DNA of 64,000 bases, taken from Skermanella aerolata KACC 11604. GTDB taxonomy: Bacteria; Pseudomonadota; Alphaproteobacteria; Azospirillales; Azospirillaceae. Below are positions 26,582-35,759 of this stretch, one piece after another. The position numbers were made by a program, and so were the translations under genes. Every line of letters begins with the position of its first letter. Position 1 is the stretch's first letter. Where the stretch lies: contig NZ_AVFK01000001.1 in the NCBI RefSeq assembly GCF_000936425.1, positions 372,001 through 436,000 on the forward strand, read 5' to 3'. The notes below the pieces were generated by a model that was given only the letters and a program-made list of their open reading frames with translations, did no database searches and was not told where the DNA came from.

Positions 26582-27697
26582 GGGCGTCACTGTGTTCAAC
26601 CTGGTATCATCCAAACCGGGGGGCAGCTTATGTCGGGCGGCTTGCTCATTGTGCACATGCATGGTTCGGCTCTGACTCTTGGCGCGAGGTCCCGGCTGGC
26701 GGGGCACCGCGAGGGGTGAAGACTGTCTGTCGAAGAGCAGTTCGTCATTTCCGAAAGTCTCTAAGCATTAAAGTTGAGGGTGCTAAGAAGCTCTATGACA
26801 AACGCCGGAGTTAGAGCGAATATTATAGTAAAATCCAAAGCAGCGCGGTTGGTTAATTTACAATATCGCAGTGATTGCGGTGCGAAAATAAAGCAATGAG
26901 GTTATATTCTTGCTTATCGTGGCAATCCATCCGGTGTGTCGTGGCGCAAAAGTACGGACTTGATGCCAACTTAGGTTGTGCTGCGCTGAAGAGGCTATCC
27001 CATCAGACTGGGGCAAAGATAAGTGTCAAATAGATTGTACTTGAGAGATCATTGATCTGCCACGTAACGTTAGGTGAAGGCCATACCCAACGGTGAGTGC
27101 CGACATGACAAGTATCAGCACTATTCGGTGAAATGCGTGGCCTTCAGTTTACTCATAGAGCACTGATGAAGACACGAGGGAATCGAGCATTTCAAATGAA
27201 CAGACGGTATAATCCAATTTCCCCCGATGGCCGTTGGCTTGCCGGATCGGGGGGAGGCGGAGTAGCAGGCCGCCAAGACAGCAGGGGCGTCATAGCTGAC
27301 CTCGGAGCTTCATACCCCTTTATTTAGTATATGTTGACACTGGCTGGGCTACGTGGGCCCGCTCTGCCAGTTTGGAAAATTGGTGCGATTTCCCCGATCG
27401 ATATGCATCTTTTTTCCCGAACATGCTATATCTTCTGGTAATGATTGACTGGACGCATTGCCGAGCGGCGATTTTCAGGCATATGTCCGAGAGTTGCTAC
27501 GAAAGTCGCCCGGTCGGTTATGGAATCGGTGGGATCTTGGCTGCTGCGATGAACACTGGGCTATCGGTAGATGTTCAATCTTCGAATGGCCCCGTTCGTG
27601 CCGGATGTTTTCCGCCTTGGGCTGCATTATTGTGTTTGGGCCATAGAATGCCGGTAAGTGTTGGATGTACGCGGCGCGTGGCGGTCTTTGAGGTGCG
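26582..27697. other. Long AT-richer non-coding region between two divergent regulator genes
   Basis: About 1.1 kb separates the minus-strand regulator from the one at 27698. GC is clearly lower than in the genes. Short open frames (for example 27133-27327 and 27372-27701) lack ribosome sites and normal codon use. A TATAAT hexamer lies at 27208-27213 without a convincing partner. It probably contains control sites for both regulators; nothing more specific is supported. Confidence 0.5.
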
Positions 27698-28360
27698 ATG
27701 ATGAGGATTTTGATTGGTGACGACCATTTGCTGTTCCGCGAGGGGTTGCGCCGTCTGCTCGAGCAATTGAGCGCCGATGCCAAATTCACGGACGCCAGTA
27801 CTTTTGACGAGGTTCTGCACCTCGTTCAGAATCCTGATGAAGTTTTCGACCTGATCCTCATAGATCTTCAGATGCCGGGCTGGCCGGGCTTCTCGGGACT
27901 TGAGCAGGTCTGCACGACGGCTTCGGACACGCCCGTTATCGTGGTTTCCGCGTCGGAAAGCCAGTCCGACGTCCGGAACTCGCTGGATGCCGGTGCCGCG
28001 GGGTTCATCCCGAAGTCGTCCAGCGTCAAGATCATGCTGAGCGCGATCAATCTAGTGTTCTCCGGAGGGATCTATCTTCCGCCTTCCGCCATCCATGCCG
28101 ATGTGGCGGCCAAGGCCACGCCGATCTCGCACCATGACCACGATCATGGCGGCGACCGCATGGCATCCGGCCATCAACTGACCCAGCGGCAGTGGGAGGT
28201 TCTCAATTGCCTGCGCGAGGGGAAGTCCAATAAGCAGATCGCTTATGAACTCGGACTTTCCGAAGGGACGGTCAAAATCCACGTCACCGCGATCTTCAAG
28301 TCCCTGGGCGTGAAGAACCGCACCCAGGCCGTGATCGTCGCGTCGGAACTCCAGCGCTGA
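27698..28360 (+). CDS. NarL/FixJ-type response regulator with LuxR DNA-binding domain
   Basis: The 220-residue protein has a complete receiver: acidic pair and histidine in GDDH, phospho-acceptor Asp56 in LILIDLQMPG, and the lysine in GFIPKSSS. A His/Asp-rich linker (SHHDHDHGG) precedes the LuxR helix-turn-helix (LTQRQWEVLNCLREG ... GTVKIHVTAIFKSLGVKNR). The linker might bind metal, but that is speculation. GAGG precedes ATG 27698; the next codon is also ATG. No kinase is adjacent. Confidence 0.9.
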   Translation: MMRILIGDDHLLFREGLRRLLEQLSADAKFTDASTFDEVLHLVQNPDEVFDLILIDLQMPGWPGFSGLEQVCTTASDTPVIVVSASESQSDVRNSLDAGAAGFIPKSSSVKIMLSAINLVFSGGIYLPPSAIHADVAAKATPISHHDHDHGGDRMASGHQLTQRQWEVLNCLREGKSNKQIAYELGLSEGTVKIHVTAIFKSLGVKNRTQAVIVASELQR

Positions 28361-28371
28361 AGTCCGGAATG

Positions 28372-28395
28372 GTGCCGGGGCGCAAATCCCGGCAC
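28372..28395. terminator. Small hairpin between convergent genes
   Basis: GTGCCGGG (28372-28379) pairs with CCCGGCAC (28388-28395) around an eight-base loop, just after the regulator stop codon and before the end of the TauE/SafE gene on the other strand. There is no clear T-run. Confidence 0.45.
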
Positions 28396-28418
28396 TGCGT
28401 TCCAGGGGAGTGCCGGTT

Positions 28419-29231
28419 TCAAGTCAGCAGGTCGAAGAACATACGCGCTGACGTGATCCCAAGGAACAGGGCGAATACGCGCCGCAGGTTCCGTGTCTTG
28501 ATGCTGTGGGCCAGCTTCGCTCCCCAGGGGGCCGCCAGCATGGTCGCCGGCGCCAGGATGACTAGGGCGATCAGGCTGACATTGCCCAGCGACCATGGCG
28601 GCAACTCGTCCGACCCCCATCCGCCTATGATGGCGCCGATGGTACCGGGGAAGGCGATGATCAGGCCGATGGCCGACGCCGTGCCGACGGCGCGGCGAAT
28701 TGGGTAGTTGCACAGCACAAGGGTCGGCACCGTCAACGTGCCGCCGCCAATTCCCATCATCGTAGATATCGTGCCTATCAGCATGCCGATGCCGAACCTC
28801 GACACGCCGCGCGGCAGTTGCTCCGCCAGCCGCAGGCCTTCCGGTGCGAAGGCCATGTGAAGGGCGACGGCGGCGGCGGTGACGGCGAAGACGCCGATCA
28901 TTACCTCGCCCTCGACGATGCCGATCAGAACCGCGCCGATTACGACGCCGATGGCGATCGCCGGTCCCCAGCTCTTCAGCAGCGTCACGTCCACCGCATC
29001 TTTCCGGAGGTGCGACCGCATCGACACGATGGATGTCGGGATGATGGTCGCCAGCGACGTGCCGACCGCCAGTTTCATCGCAACGTCGCTGTCGATGTCC
29101 ATCAAGTCCAGCAGGTGGTAGAGCACCGGTACGATGACGATGCCGCCGCCAACGCCGAGCAGACCCGCCAGCACCCCTCCGAAAAGTCCAACCCCAAGCA
29201 GCACGGCCGCCATGATGGCCAATTGAGTCAT
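28419..29231 (-). CDS. TauE/SafE-family membrane transporter (sulfite/sulfonate exporter family)
   Basis: From ATG 29231 the product has 270 residues and eight or so membrane helices. The two family repeats each carry the glycine-rich motif (GLLGVGGGIVIVPVL and STMMGIGGGTLTVPTL). Members export sulfite, sulfoacetate or other small anions; the substrate here is unknown. An in-frame GTG at 29243 is an alternative start. It lies 97 bases downstream of the gamma-glutamyltransferase gene and might be co-transcribed, which would fit sulfur release from glutathione-type compounds, but this is inference. Confidence 0.85.
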   Translation of the reverse strand: MTQLAIMAAVLLGVGLFGGVLAGLLGVGGGIVIVPVLYHLLDLMDIDSDVAMKLAVGTSLATIIPTSIVSMRSHLRKDAVDVTLLKSWGPAIAIGVVIGAVLIGIVEGEVMIGVFAVTAAAVALHMAFAPEGLRLAEQLPRGVSRFGIGMLIGTISTMMGIGGGTLTVPTLVLCNYPIRRAVGTASAIGLIIAFPGTIGAIIGGWGSDELPPWSLGNVSLIALVILAPATMLAAPWGAKLAHSIKTRNLRRVFALFLGITSARMFFDLLT

Positions 29232-29327
29232 TGCCGGGGTCACTTGATTACCATCGCTCTCGTTTCCTTTACCAAGCGTCCCTCCCCGCCGTGGGGAGGA
29301 ACGGCCGGATGAAGGAACAGTGTCTGT

Positions 29328-31127
29328 TTATCTCCCGATCGCATAAGCCTGCATCAGGCGCGGCGTCGCCGCGGCCTTGATCACGCCATCTTCACGGGAT
29401 GCTGCGCACAAACGGCCGATCGACCATTCCGGCATCACCTCGACGTTATGCCCTTTTTGCTGCAGTTGCTCAATGGTCGCGGATGGCAGGTTCGCTTCCA
29501 CCGCAAGGCTCCCCGGTCGGCTGGCGCGCGGATAGAAAGAGCCGGGAAAATGCTCGGTGTGGAACAGTGGCTGGTCGATCGTTTCCTGCAGGTTCAGCCC
29601 GTAATGGACATGGCGCAGGAAGAAGATCGGCTGCCACTGGTCCTGTTGGTCGCCTCCCGGCGTGCCAAAGGCGATGTAGGGCTTGCCGTCTCGAAGTGCC
29701 ATCGATGGCGTCAGCGTCGTGCGGGGACGCTTGCGCGGCGCCAGACTGGCCGGCAAGCCTTCCTCCAGCCAGAACATCTGGGCGCGGCTGGTCAGGCAGA
29801 AGCCCAGTTCCGGAATGATGGGGGAGCTTTGCAGCCAGCCGCCGCTGGGTGTCGCCGACACCATGTTGCCCCAGCGGTCGATCACGTCGACATGGCAGGT
29901 ATCGCCCCGCTTCTCGCCCTTTTCCTCCGCCAGATGCGCCATGGTCGGCTCACCGGCCCCGGCACCCTGGTCCGCTTCTCCGGCGCCGCCGGCGGCGCGT
30001 GGCACCGCACGTTCGGCCTGACCCTCATAGCCGGGGATGCTTCCGGGACGAAGTTCCAGCGAGGCCGTGTTGCCGACCAGCTTCCGGCGTTCGTCGTTGT
30101 AGGCATCGGACAGCAGCGTCTCGACCGGTACATCGACGAAGTCCGGGTCGCCGTAGTAGGCTTCGCGGTCGGCGAAGGCCAGCTTCATGCACTCGATCAC
30201 GGTATGGACAAAGTCCGGGCCGTTCGGGTCCATCTTGTCCAGGTCGAAGCCCTTCAGCAGCGCCAGTTGCTGGAGGAAGACGGGACCCTGGCCCCACGGA
30301 CCGGTTTTGCAGACGGTGTAGTTGCGGTAGTCGTAGGTCAGCGGCTCCTCGTAGGTCGCCTTCCAGCCGGCCATGTCCTGGCCGCTCAGCAGCCCGCGGT
30401 GGCGCCGTCCCGATACGTCCATCACCTCGTTGGTGCGGCAGAACTTGTCGATCGCCTCGGCGACGAAGCCCCGGTAGAACAGGTCGCGCGCCTTGTCGAT
30501 CCGGGCCTCGCGGGTGGCGGCTCCCTGGGATTCCCGGACGATCCGGCCATAGGTTTCGGCAAGCTGGGAGTTGCGGAATAGCGCGCCGGCCTTCGGTACG
30601 GAGCCGTTCTGGAGCCACAGCGCCGCCGAGGTCGGCCAGTCCTGCTTGAACATCTCGCTGACGGTTTCGATCGTCTGCGCCACCCGCGCCAGCATCGGAT
30701 GCCCGCCCGATGCGTAGAAGATCGCCGGCTCGATAACATCGGCCAGTTCCATCGTGCCGTGATCGCGCAGCATGGTCAGCCACGCGTCGAAGGCTCCGGG
30801 GACCACGGCGGCCAGCAGGCCGGTGCCGGGCACCAGCGACAATCCCTGATCGCGATAGGCCTGGATGGTCGCGGCTTCCGGGGCGGTGCCCTGACCGCAG
30901 ATCACCCGCACCCGGTCTTCCCGCGCGTTGTAGATCAGGATCGGCACTTCGCCGGCGGGACCGTTCAGATGCGGCTCGACCACCTGGAGCACGAAGCCGG
31001 CAGCAACGGCCGCGTCGAAGGCGTTGCCGCCTTTTTCCAGAACGGCCATGCCGGAGGCCGACGCCAGCCAGTGGGTCGAAGTGACGGCGCCGAAGGTGCC
31101 TTGGATTTCCGGACGGGTTGTGAACAT
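29328..31127 (-). CDS. Gamma-glutamyltransferase family protein
   Basis: The 599-residue protein has the family start (THWLASASGMAVLEKGGNAFDAAVAAGF) and ends with the small-subunit features, including the nucleophile threonine in GDTCHVDVIDRWGNMVSATPS and the later GTPGGDQQDQW. Family enzymes cleave themselves before that threonine and split gamma-glutamyl bonds. A 40-residue Gly/Ala/Glu-rich linker just before the threonine is unusual. No signal peptide is visible, so it may be cytoplasmic. It is the last gene after a dipeptide-type ABC transporter, suggesting processing of imported gamma-glutamyl peptides. Confidence 0.87.
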   Translation of the reverse strand: MFTTRPEIQGTFGAVTSTHWLASASGMAVLEKGGNAFDAAVAAGFVLQVVEPHLNGPAGEVPILIYNAREDRVRVICGQGTAPEAATIQAYRDQGLSLVPGTGLLAAVVPGAFDAWLTMLRDHGTMELADVIEPAIFYASGGHPMLARVAQTIETVSEMFKQDWPTSAALWLQNGSVPKAGALFRNSQLAETYGRIVRESQGAATREARIDKARDLFYRGFVAEAIDKFCRTNEVMDVSGRRHRGLLSGQDMAGWKATYEEPLTYDYRNYTVCKTGPWGQGPVFLQQLALLKGFDLDKMDPNGPDFVHTVIECMKLAFADREAYYGDPDFVDVPVETLLSDAYNDERRKLVGNTASLELRPGSIPGYEGQAERAVPRAAGGAGEADQGAGAGEPTMAHLAEEKGEKRGDTCHVDVIDRWGNMVSATPSGGWLQSSPIIPELGFCLTSRAQMFWLEEGLPASLAPRKRPRTTLTPSMALRDGKPYIAFGTPGGDQQDQWQPIFFLRHVHYGLNLQETIDQPLFHTEHFPGSFYPRASRPGSLAVEANLPSATIEQLQQKGHNVEVMPEWSIGRLCAASREDGVIKAAATPRLMQAYAIGR

Positions 31128-31188
31128 GATGAGCGGGTCCCTTTCAGATCATTCTTGTAGTCAGCTTCTTGCAGTCAGCTTCATGTCG

Positions 31189-32076
31189 TCAGCGGCTGTC
31201 GCGCGGATCGAGCGCGTCGCGCAGCCCATCGCCCAGGATGTTGAAGCCGAACACCACGACGAAGATCGCGACGCCTGGCCAGATCGCCATCCAGGGCGCC
31301 TGCGTGATGAAGTTCTTGGCGGTGTTCAGCATGCTGCCCCAGCTTGGGTCCGGCGGCTGCTGGCCAAGGCCGAGGAACGACAGGCTGGCCTCCGCAATGA
31401 TCGCGGTTGCGATAGTCAGGGTCGATTGCACCAGCAGCGGCGGAAAGATGTTCGGCAGGATGTAGCGCCGGATGATCCTGAAGTCGGAACACCCGACCGC
31501 TCTTGCACCCTGCACGTAGTCCTCGGTCTTGACCGACAGTACCTGACCGCGCGCCAGCCGGACGAAGATGGGCGCCGCCGAAATGCCGATGGCGATCATC
31601 GCGTTGGTCAGGCTGGGGCCGAGGAACGCCGCCAAAGCGATGGCGAGGATCAGGAACGGGCAGGCCAGAACCGCCTCGGTGACGCGCGAGATCACGGCAT
31701 CCAGCCAGCCGCCGTAATATCCGGCCAGGACGCCCAGCGGCACGCCGATCAGCAGGGCGATCGCGACGGAGATGATGCCCGCCGACAGCGAGGCGCGGCT
31801 GCCGTGGATCAGACGCGACATGACGTCCCGCCCGACATCGTCGGTGCCCATCCAGTGCGCCGCCGTCGGCGGCTTCCGCACCGTCAGCCAACTGGATACG
31901 TTCGGCTCGTACGGCGCCAGCAGCGGCGCCGCGATGGCGATGGCGATGAACAGCAGGACGATCACGCCGCCGGCCAGCGCCGTCGGGTTGCGCCGCAGCC
32001 GGCGCCATACCCTCGACTGCGACCAGCCGGTGCGGGCAGGGGCGGGCGCCGTCGCGGCGGCGTTGGATATGCTCAT
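31189..32076 (-). CDS. Dipeptide-type ABC transporter permease (DppC family)
   Basis: The 295-residue permease opens with the DppC-type cytoplasmic tail (WSQSRVWRRLRRNPTALAGG) and first helix. It contains TDDVGRDVMSRLIHGSRASL and the ATPase-contact loop ARAVGCSDFRIIRRYILPN. A GGGAGGA ribosome site precedes the ATG. It pairs with the DppB-type permease 14 bases upstream. Confidence 0.92.
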   Translation of the reverse strand: MSISNAAATAPAPARTGWSQSRVWRRLRRNPTALAGGVIVLLFIAIAIAAPLLAPYEPNVSSWLTVRKPPTAAHWMGTDDVGRDVMSRLIHGSRASLSAGIISVAIALLIGVPLGVLAGYYGGWLDAVISRVTEAVLACPFLILAIALAAFLGPSLTNAMIAIGISAAPIFVRLARGQVLSVKTEDYVQGARAVGCSDFRIIRRYILPNIFPPLLVQSTLTIATAIIAEASLSFLGLGQQPPDPSWGSMLNTAKNFITQAPWMAIWPGVAIFVVVFGFNILGDGLRDALDPRDSR

Positions 32077-32090
32077 GATGGCATCCTCCC

Positions 32091-33032
32091 TCAGGCGCGA
32101 AGCCGGGGGTTAAGCAGGAAATACAGCATGTCCGCCAGCAGGTTCATCAGGATGAAGGCGGTGCCGGTGAACAGCACGACCCCCTGCACGACGGCGTAGT
32201 CGCGGTTGAACACGGCATCGACGATCAGCTTGCCAAAGCCCGGGATCGTGAAGATCTGCTCCGTCAGCACCGCACCGGACAGCAGTTCCCCCAGTTGCAG
32301 CGTGCCCAGCGTCACGACGGGGATCAGCGCGTTGCGGAAGGCGTGGCGCAGCACGACGATCCGTTCCGACAGACCCTTGGCCCGCGCCGTCCTGACGTAG
32401 TCGGCCTGGAGCGACGACAGCATGGAGCTTCGGGTGTGCCGCATCATGATCGCCGCGATGCCGGTGCCCAGCACGAAGGCGGGCATGATCATGGTCTGGA
32501 TGTTCCGGACGGGGTCTTCCAGCGGGCTGGTATAGCCAGACGCCGGCAGTAGCCCCCACTGGACCGACACCAGCATGATCAGCATGATGCCGAGCCAGAA
32601 GTTCGGGATGGAAATGCCGGACAGCGCCACCACATTGGCCCCGACATCCCAGGCGCTGCCCTTGCGGACCGCCGAGATGATACCGGCCGGAATGCCGATC
32701 GCAAGGGCGATGATCATCGCCATGATGCCGAGCTGGAGCGTCACCGGCAGCTTGGTCAGGATCAGCTCCGTCACCGGCATCTGGCTGCGGATGGAGATCC
32801 CCATGTCGCCCGACAGGACGCCGGTCAGCCAGTACCAGTACTGGACCACGATCGGGTCGTTCAGATGGTATTTCTCGCGGATGAACGCCAGCATCTCGGG
32901 CGTCCGCTCGTCCCCGGCGATGGCGAGCGCCGGGTCGCCGGGAAGCAGGAGCTGAAGCGAGAAGACCAGCAGCGAGATCAGCACCAGGGTCGGGATGCTG
33001 ACGGCAAGGCGCCTCGCCATAAAGGCCAGCAT
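32091..33032 (-). CDS. Dipeptide-type ABC transporter permease (DppB family)
   Basis: The 313-residue permease has six helices, the DppB start (RRLAVSIPTLVLISLLVFSL), and the ATPase-contact loop VRTARAKGLSERIVVLRHAF. It lies 47 bases after the binding-protein gene and 14 bases before the DppC-type gene, in the usual order. Confidence 0.92.
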   Translation of the reverse strand: MLAFMARRLAVSIPTLVLISLLVFSLQLLLPGDPALAIAGDERTPEMLAFIREKYHLNDPIVVQYWYWLTGVLSGDMGISIRSQMPVTELILTKLPVTLQLGIMAMIIALAIGIPAGIISAVRKGSAWDVGANVVALSGISIPNFWLGIMLIMLVSVQWGLLPASGYTSPLEDPVRNIQTMIMPAFVLGTGIAAIMMRHTRSSMLSSLQADYVRTARAKGLSERIVVLRHAFRNALIPVVTLGTLQLGELLSGAVLTEQIFTIPGFGKLIVDAVFNRDYAVVQGVVLFTGTAFILMNLLADMLYFLLNPRLRA

Positions 33033-33079
33033 GGGGGCGGTCCTTCTTCTACGGAGAACGGAGCGTTACCGGGCGGACG

Positions 33080-34597
33080 TCACTTGGCGACCGACACGCC
33101 TTCCAGGCGGATCATGCCGTCCGGATGCGGCTTGAAGCCCGTGACCTTGGACGACAGCGACCAGAACCAGTTCTGATGGTAGAGGTAGATCCGTTCATGG
33201 TCGGCCAGGTACAGTTCGGCCGCCTTTTGGTATTCGGCCTTGCGGGCTTCCAGGTCGTTCGTGGTCCGGGCGGCGTTCAGATGGGCGTCCACCTCGGGAT
33301 TGCAGTACTTGCCGTCGTTCAGCCCGCCCTTGCACGAGATGAAGTTATGGGTGTTGCCGTCAGGGTCGGCCCGGCCGCTCCAACCGATCAGGAACGCCTC
33401 GAAGTCGCCTCGGGTCTGGCGGTCCAGTCCGCTGGCGAACTCGGTCGCGTTGACCGAAACGTCGAACCCGGCTTCTCCGGTCAGCGCCTGGATCACCTCG
33501 GCGACGCGAAGCTGCTCCGGGTTGTTCGGCGTCATCAGCTCGACCTTGACCCGGCCATGGCCGGCTTCTTCCATCAGCTTTTTGGCCTGCTCCAGGTCGC
33601 GCTCCTGCACCGGGACCGTCTTGGCATAGAACGGGTTGTTCGGCGCCACCGGCTGGTTGCCGATGGTGTGCTCGCCCTCGAAACCGACCTGATTGATGAT
33701 GGTGCGGTCTAGCGCCAGTTCGAAGGCCTGCCGAACCTTGACGTCCTTGGCGAGGACATTGTCCGCACGTGGACCGTTCGCCATGTTGAAGGTGATGCCC
33801 TGGTAGCCCAGGCTGGTCGCCTGCTCCAGCTTCAGCGAACTGTCGGAACGCACCGTCGGCAGATCGGCCGGGGCCGTCCGCTCGATGATCTCCAGCCCGC
33901 CGGATTGAAGGTTTGCCAGCCGCACCGTCGTATCCGGGATCGGCAGATAGACGACCCGCTGGACCGGGAAGGCGGCGGCATTCCAGTGCTTGTCGAACTT
34001 CTCCAGCACGATGCGGTCCTGGGCGATCCGCTCGACGAACTTGTAAGGGCCGGAACAGACGGGAGCGCGGGCGAAGTTGTCCCCGGCGGCCTGGGCGGCC
34101 TTGGGCGAGATCATCATGCCGGCCCGGTCGGACAGGGCCGCCAGCAGCGGAGCGGACGGCGCCGACAGGTTCAGGCGTACGGTGTACGGATCGACCACGT
34201 CGATCGTCTGAATCGCGACGATCTCGCTGCGCCGGGCGGAGCCGGGCTTGTTGAGCGATCGTTCCAGGTTGAACTTGACCGCCTCGGCGTTGAACGGCTC
34301 GCCGTCATGGAAGGTGACGCCCTGGCGCAGCTTCATGGTCAGGGACTTGTTGTCGTCGGACCACGACCATTCGGTGGCGAGCTGCGGAATGATCTTCAGG
34401 TCGGGCGCCAGATCGACCAGCTTGTCGCACAGGCCGGTGAAGACGATGCGGCCGACGAAGGCCTTCGCCATCGCAGGATCGAGCATGTCGGGATCTTCCG
34501 CCAACCCGATCCGGAGCGTCTGGGCCGAAGCGCCGGTCGCCGCAAGGACCATGATGCCGGCAGCCATCAGGCCGGCCTTCCAAGTTCTGATGCTCAT
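33080..34597 (-). CDS. Periplasmic peptide-binding protein of a dipeptide-type ABC transporter
   Basis: The 505-residue protein has a signal peptide ending near ASAQ (residue 26) and the SBP_bac_5 layout (LRIGLAEDPDMLDPA ... TEWSWSDDNKSLTMKLRQGV). Proteins of this family bind peptides, glutathione or other amines. Context with a gamma-glutamyltransferase suggests a gamma-glutamyl peptide or glutathione-like ligand, but sequence alone does not prove it. Confidence 0.9.
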   Translation of the reverse strand: MSIRTWKAGLMAAGIMVLAATGASAQTLRIGLAEDPDMLDPAMAKAFVGRIVFTGLCDKLVDLAPDLKIIPQLATEWSWSDDNKSLTMKLRQGVTFHDGEPFNAEAVKFNLERSLNKPGSARRSEIVAIQTIDVVDPYTVRLNLSAPSAPLLAALSDRAGMMISPKAAQAAGDNFARAPVCSGPYKFVERIAQDRIVLEKFDKHWNAAAFPVQRVVYLPIPDTTVRLANLQSGGLEIIERTAPADLPTVRSDSSLKLEQATSLGYQGITFNMANGPRADNVLAKDVKVRQAFELALDRTIINQVGFEGEHTIGNQPVAPNNPFYAKTVPVQERDLEQAKKLMEEAGHGRVKVELMTPNNPEQLRVAEVIQALTGEAGFDVSVNATEFASGLDRQTRGDFEAFLIGWSGRADPDGNTHNFISCKGGLNDGKYCNPEVDAHLNAARTTNDLEARKAEYQKAAELYLADHERIYLYHQNWFWSLSSKVTGFKPHPDGMIRLEGVSVAK

Positions 34598-34642
34598 TCG
34601 TAAAGCTCCCTGTTTTTCTTCGTGTCCGCAGGCGGGTCGTGC

Positions 34643-35743
34643 TCAGCCCGCGGCCACCGCGTCATCCTGATTTACGCGCCGCTCCATGTAGAGCGCGCGG
34701 CGTCGCTGATAGGCGTCGCTGATCGGCTTGGCCGTGCGGTCGGGTCCCGGCAGCGCCTCGATCTCCCGCCAGAAATGGCAGGCAACACCTGAGTCCAGCA
34801 GCGGCTCTTCGGTGCGGCAGCGCTCGCGCACATAGGGGCAGCGGGTGTGGAACCGGCAGCCCGAAGGCGGGTTCAGCGGGCTCGGCACGTCGCCTTCCAG
34901 GATCTGCCGGTTGGACCGCGCGGACGGATCGGGCAGGGGAACCGCCGACATCAGCGCCCGTGTATAGGGGTGGCGCGGCGATGCGAACAACTCGGCGGTC
35001 GGCGCCAGTTCCACCATCTTGCCCAGATACATCACGCCTACGCGGTCGGACATGTGCCGCACGACGGCGAGGTCGTGGGAGATGATGACCAGCGTCAGCC
35101 CCAGCCGGCGCTTCAGGTCTTCCAGCAGGTTGATGACCTGCGCCTGGACCGAGACGTCCAGGGCGGACACCGGCTCGTCCCCGATCACCAGCTCCGGCCC
35201 GGCCGCCAGCGCCCGCGCGATGCCGATCCGCTGCCGCTGACCGCCGCTGAACTCGTGCGGGTAGCGGTCAGCGTGTCGGGGCGACAGCCCGACCAGCCCC
35301 AGCAGTTCGTTCATCCGCTCGCGCCGCTCCCGGCGGTCGCCCAGCTTATGGACGATCATCGGCTCGGTCAGGATCTCGGCGACGCTCATCCGTGGATTGA
35401 GCGAGGCGAAGGGGTCCTGGAAGATCATCTGCATCCGCGCCCGCAACGGGCGCATCTGCCGTTCCGAAAGCTTGGCGATGTCCTGGCCGTGGAACTTGAC
35501 CGTCCCGTCCGTCAGGTCGGTCAGGCGCAGGATCAGCCGCGCCAGCGTGGACTTGCCGCAGCCGCTCTCTCCAACGATGGCGAGCGTCTCGCCCGTGACC
35601 ACGGTGAAGCTGACGCCATCGACCGCCTTGACCGTCCGGCCTCCGCCGGGGATCAGCGCCTTCGATGTCGGGAAGTGTTTCTTCAGCCCCTCCACTTCCA
35701 GGATGTTGGCTTTCGGGGCATCGATGTTTACGACCTGCGCCAT
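34643..35743 (-). CDS. Dipeptide-type ABC transporter ATP-binding protein (DppF family)
   Basis: The ATG at 35743, with AAGGA upstream, was chosen; an earlier in-frame start would run through the previous gene. The 366-residue protein has Walker [10 protein letters not shown], signature [15 protein letters not shown], Walker [13 protein letters not shown], and the C-terminal oligopeptide-transporter cysteines ([15 protein letters not shown]), which in relatives can hold an iron-sulfur cluster. It forms the ATPase pair with the gene 16 bases upstream. Confidence 0.92.
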   Translation of the reverse strand: MAQVVNIDAPKANILEVEGLKKHFPTSKALIPGGGRTVKAVDGVSFTVVTGETLAIVGESGCGKSTLARLILRLTDLTDGTVKFHGQDIAKLSERQMRPLRARMQMIFQDPFASLNPRMSVAEILTEPMIVHKLGDRRERRERMNELLGLVGLSPRHADRYPHEFSGGQRQRIGIARALAAGPELVIGDEPVSALDVSVQAQVINLLEDLKRRLGLTLVIISHDLAVVRHMSDRVGVMYLGKMVELAPTAELFASPRHPYTRALMSAVPLPDPSARSNRQILEGDVPSPLNPPSGCRFHTRCPYVRERCRTEEPLLDSGVACHFWREIEALPGPDRTAKPISDAYQRRRALYMERRVNQDDAVAAG

Positions 35744-35759
35744 GGCTGGCGTGTCCTTC

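Noticed and set aside
27208-27213. TATAAT as a -10 promoter element
   Set aside because: No matching -35 hexamer at 16-18 bases and no gene start at a fitting distance; it may be chance in AT-rich DNA.
27133-27701. Short plus-strand open frames in the AT-rich spacer before the third LuxR-type regulator
   Set aside because: No ribosome sites, unlike codon use, no recognisable domains.
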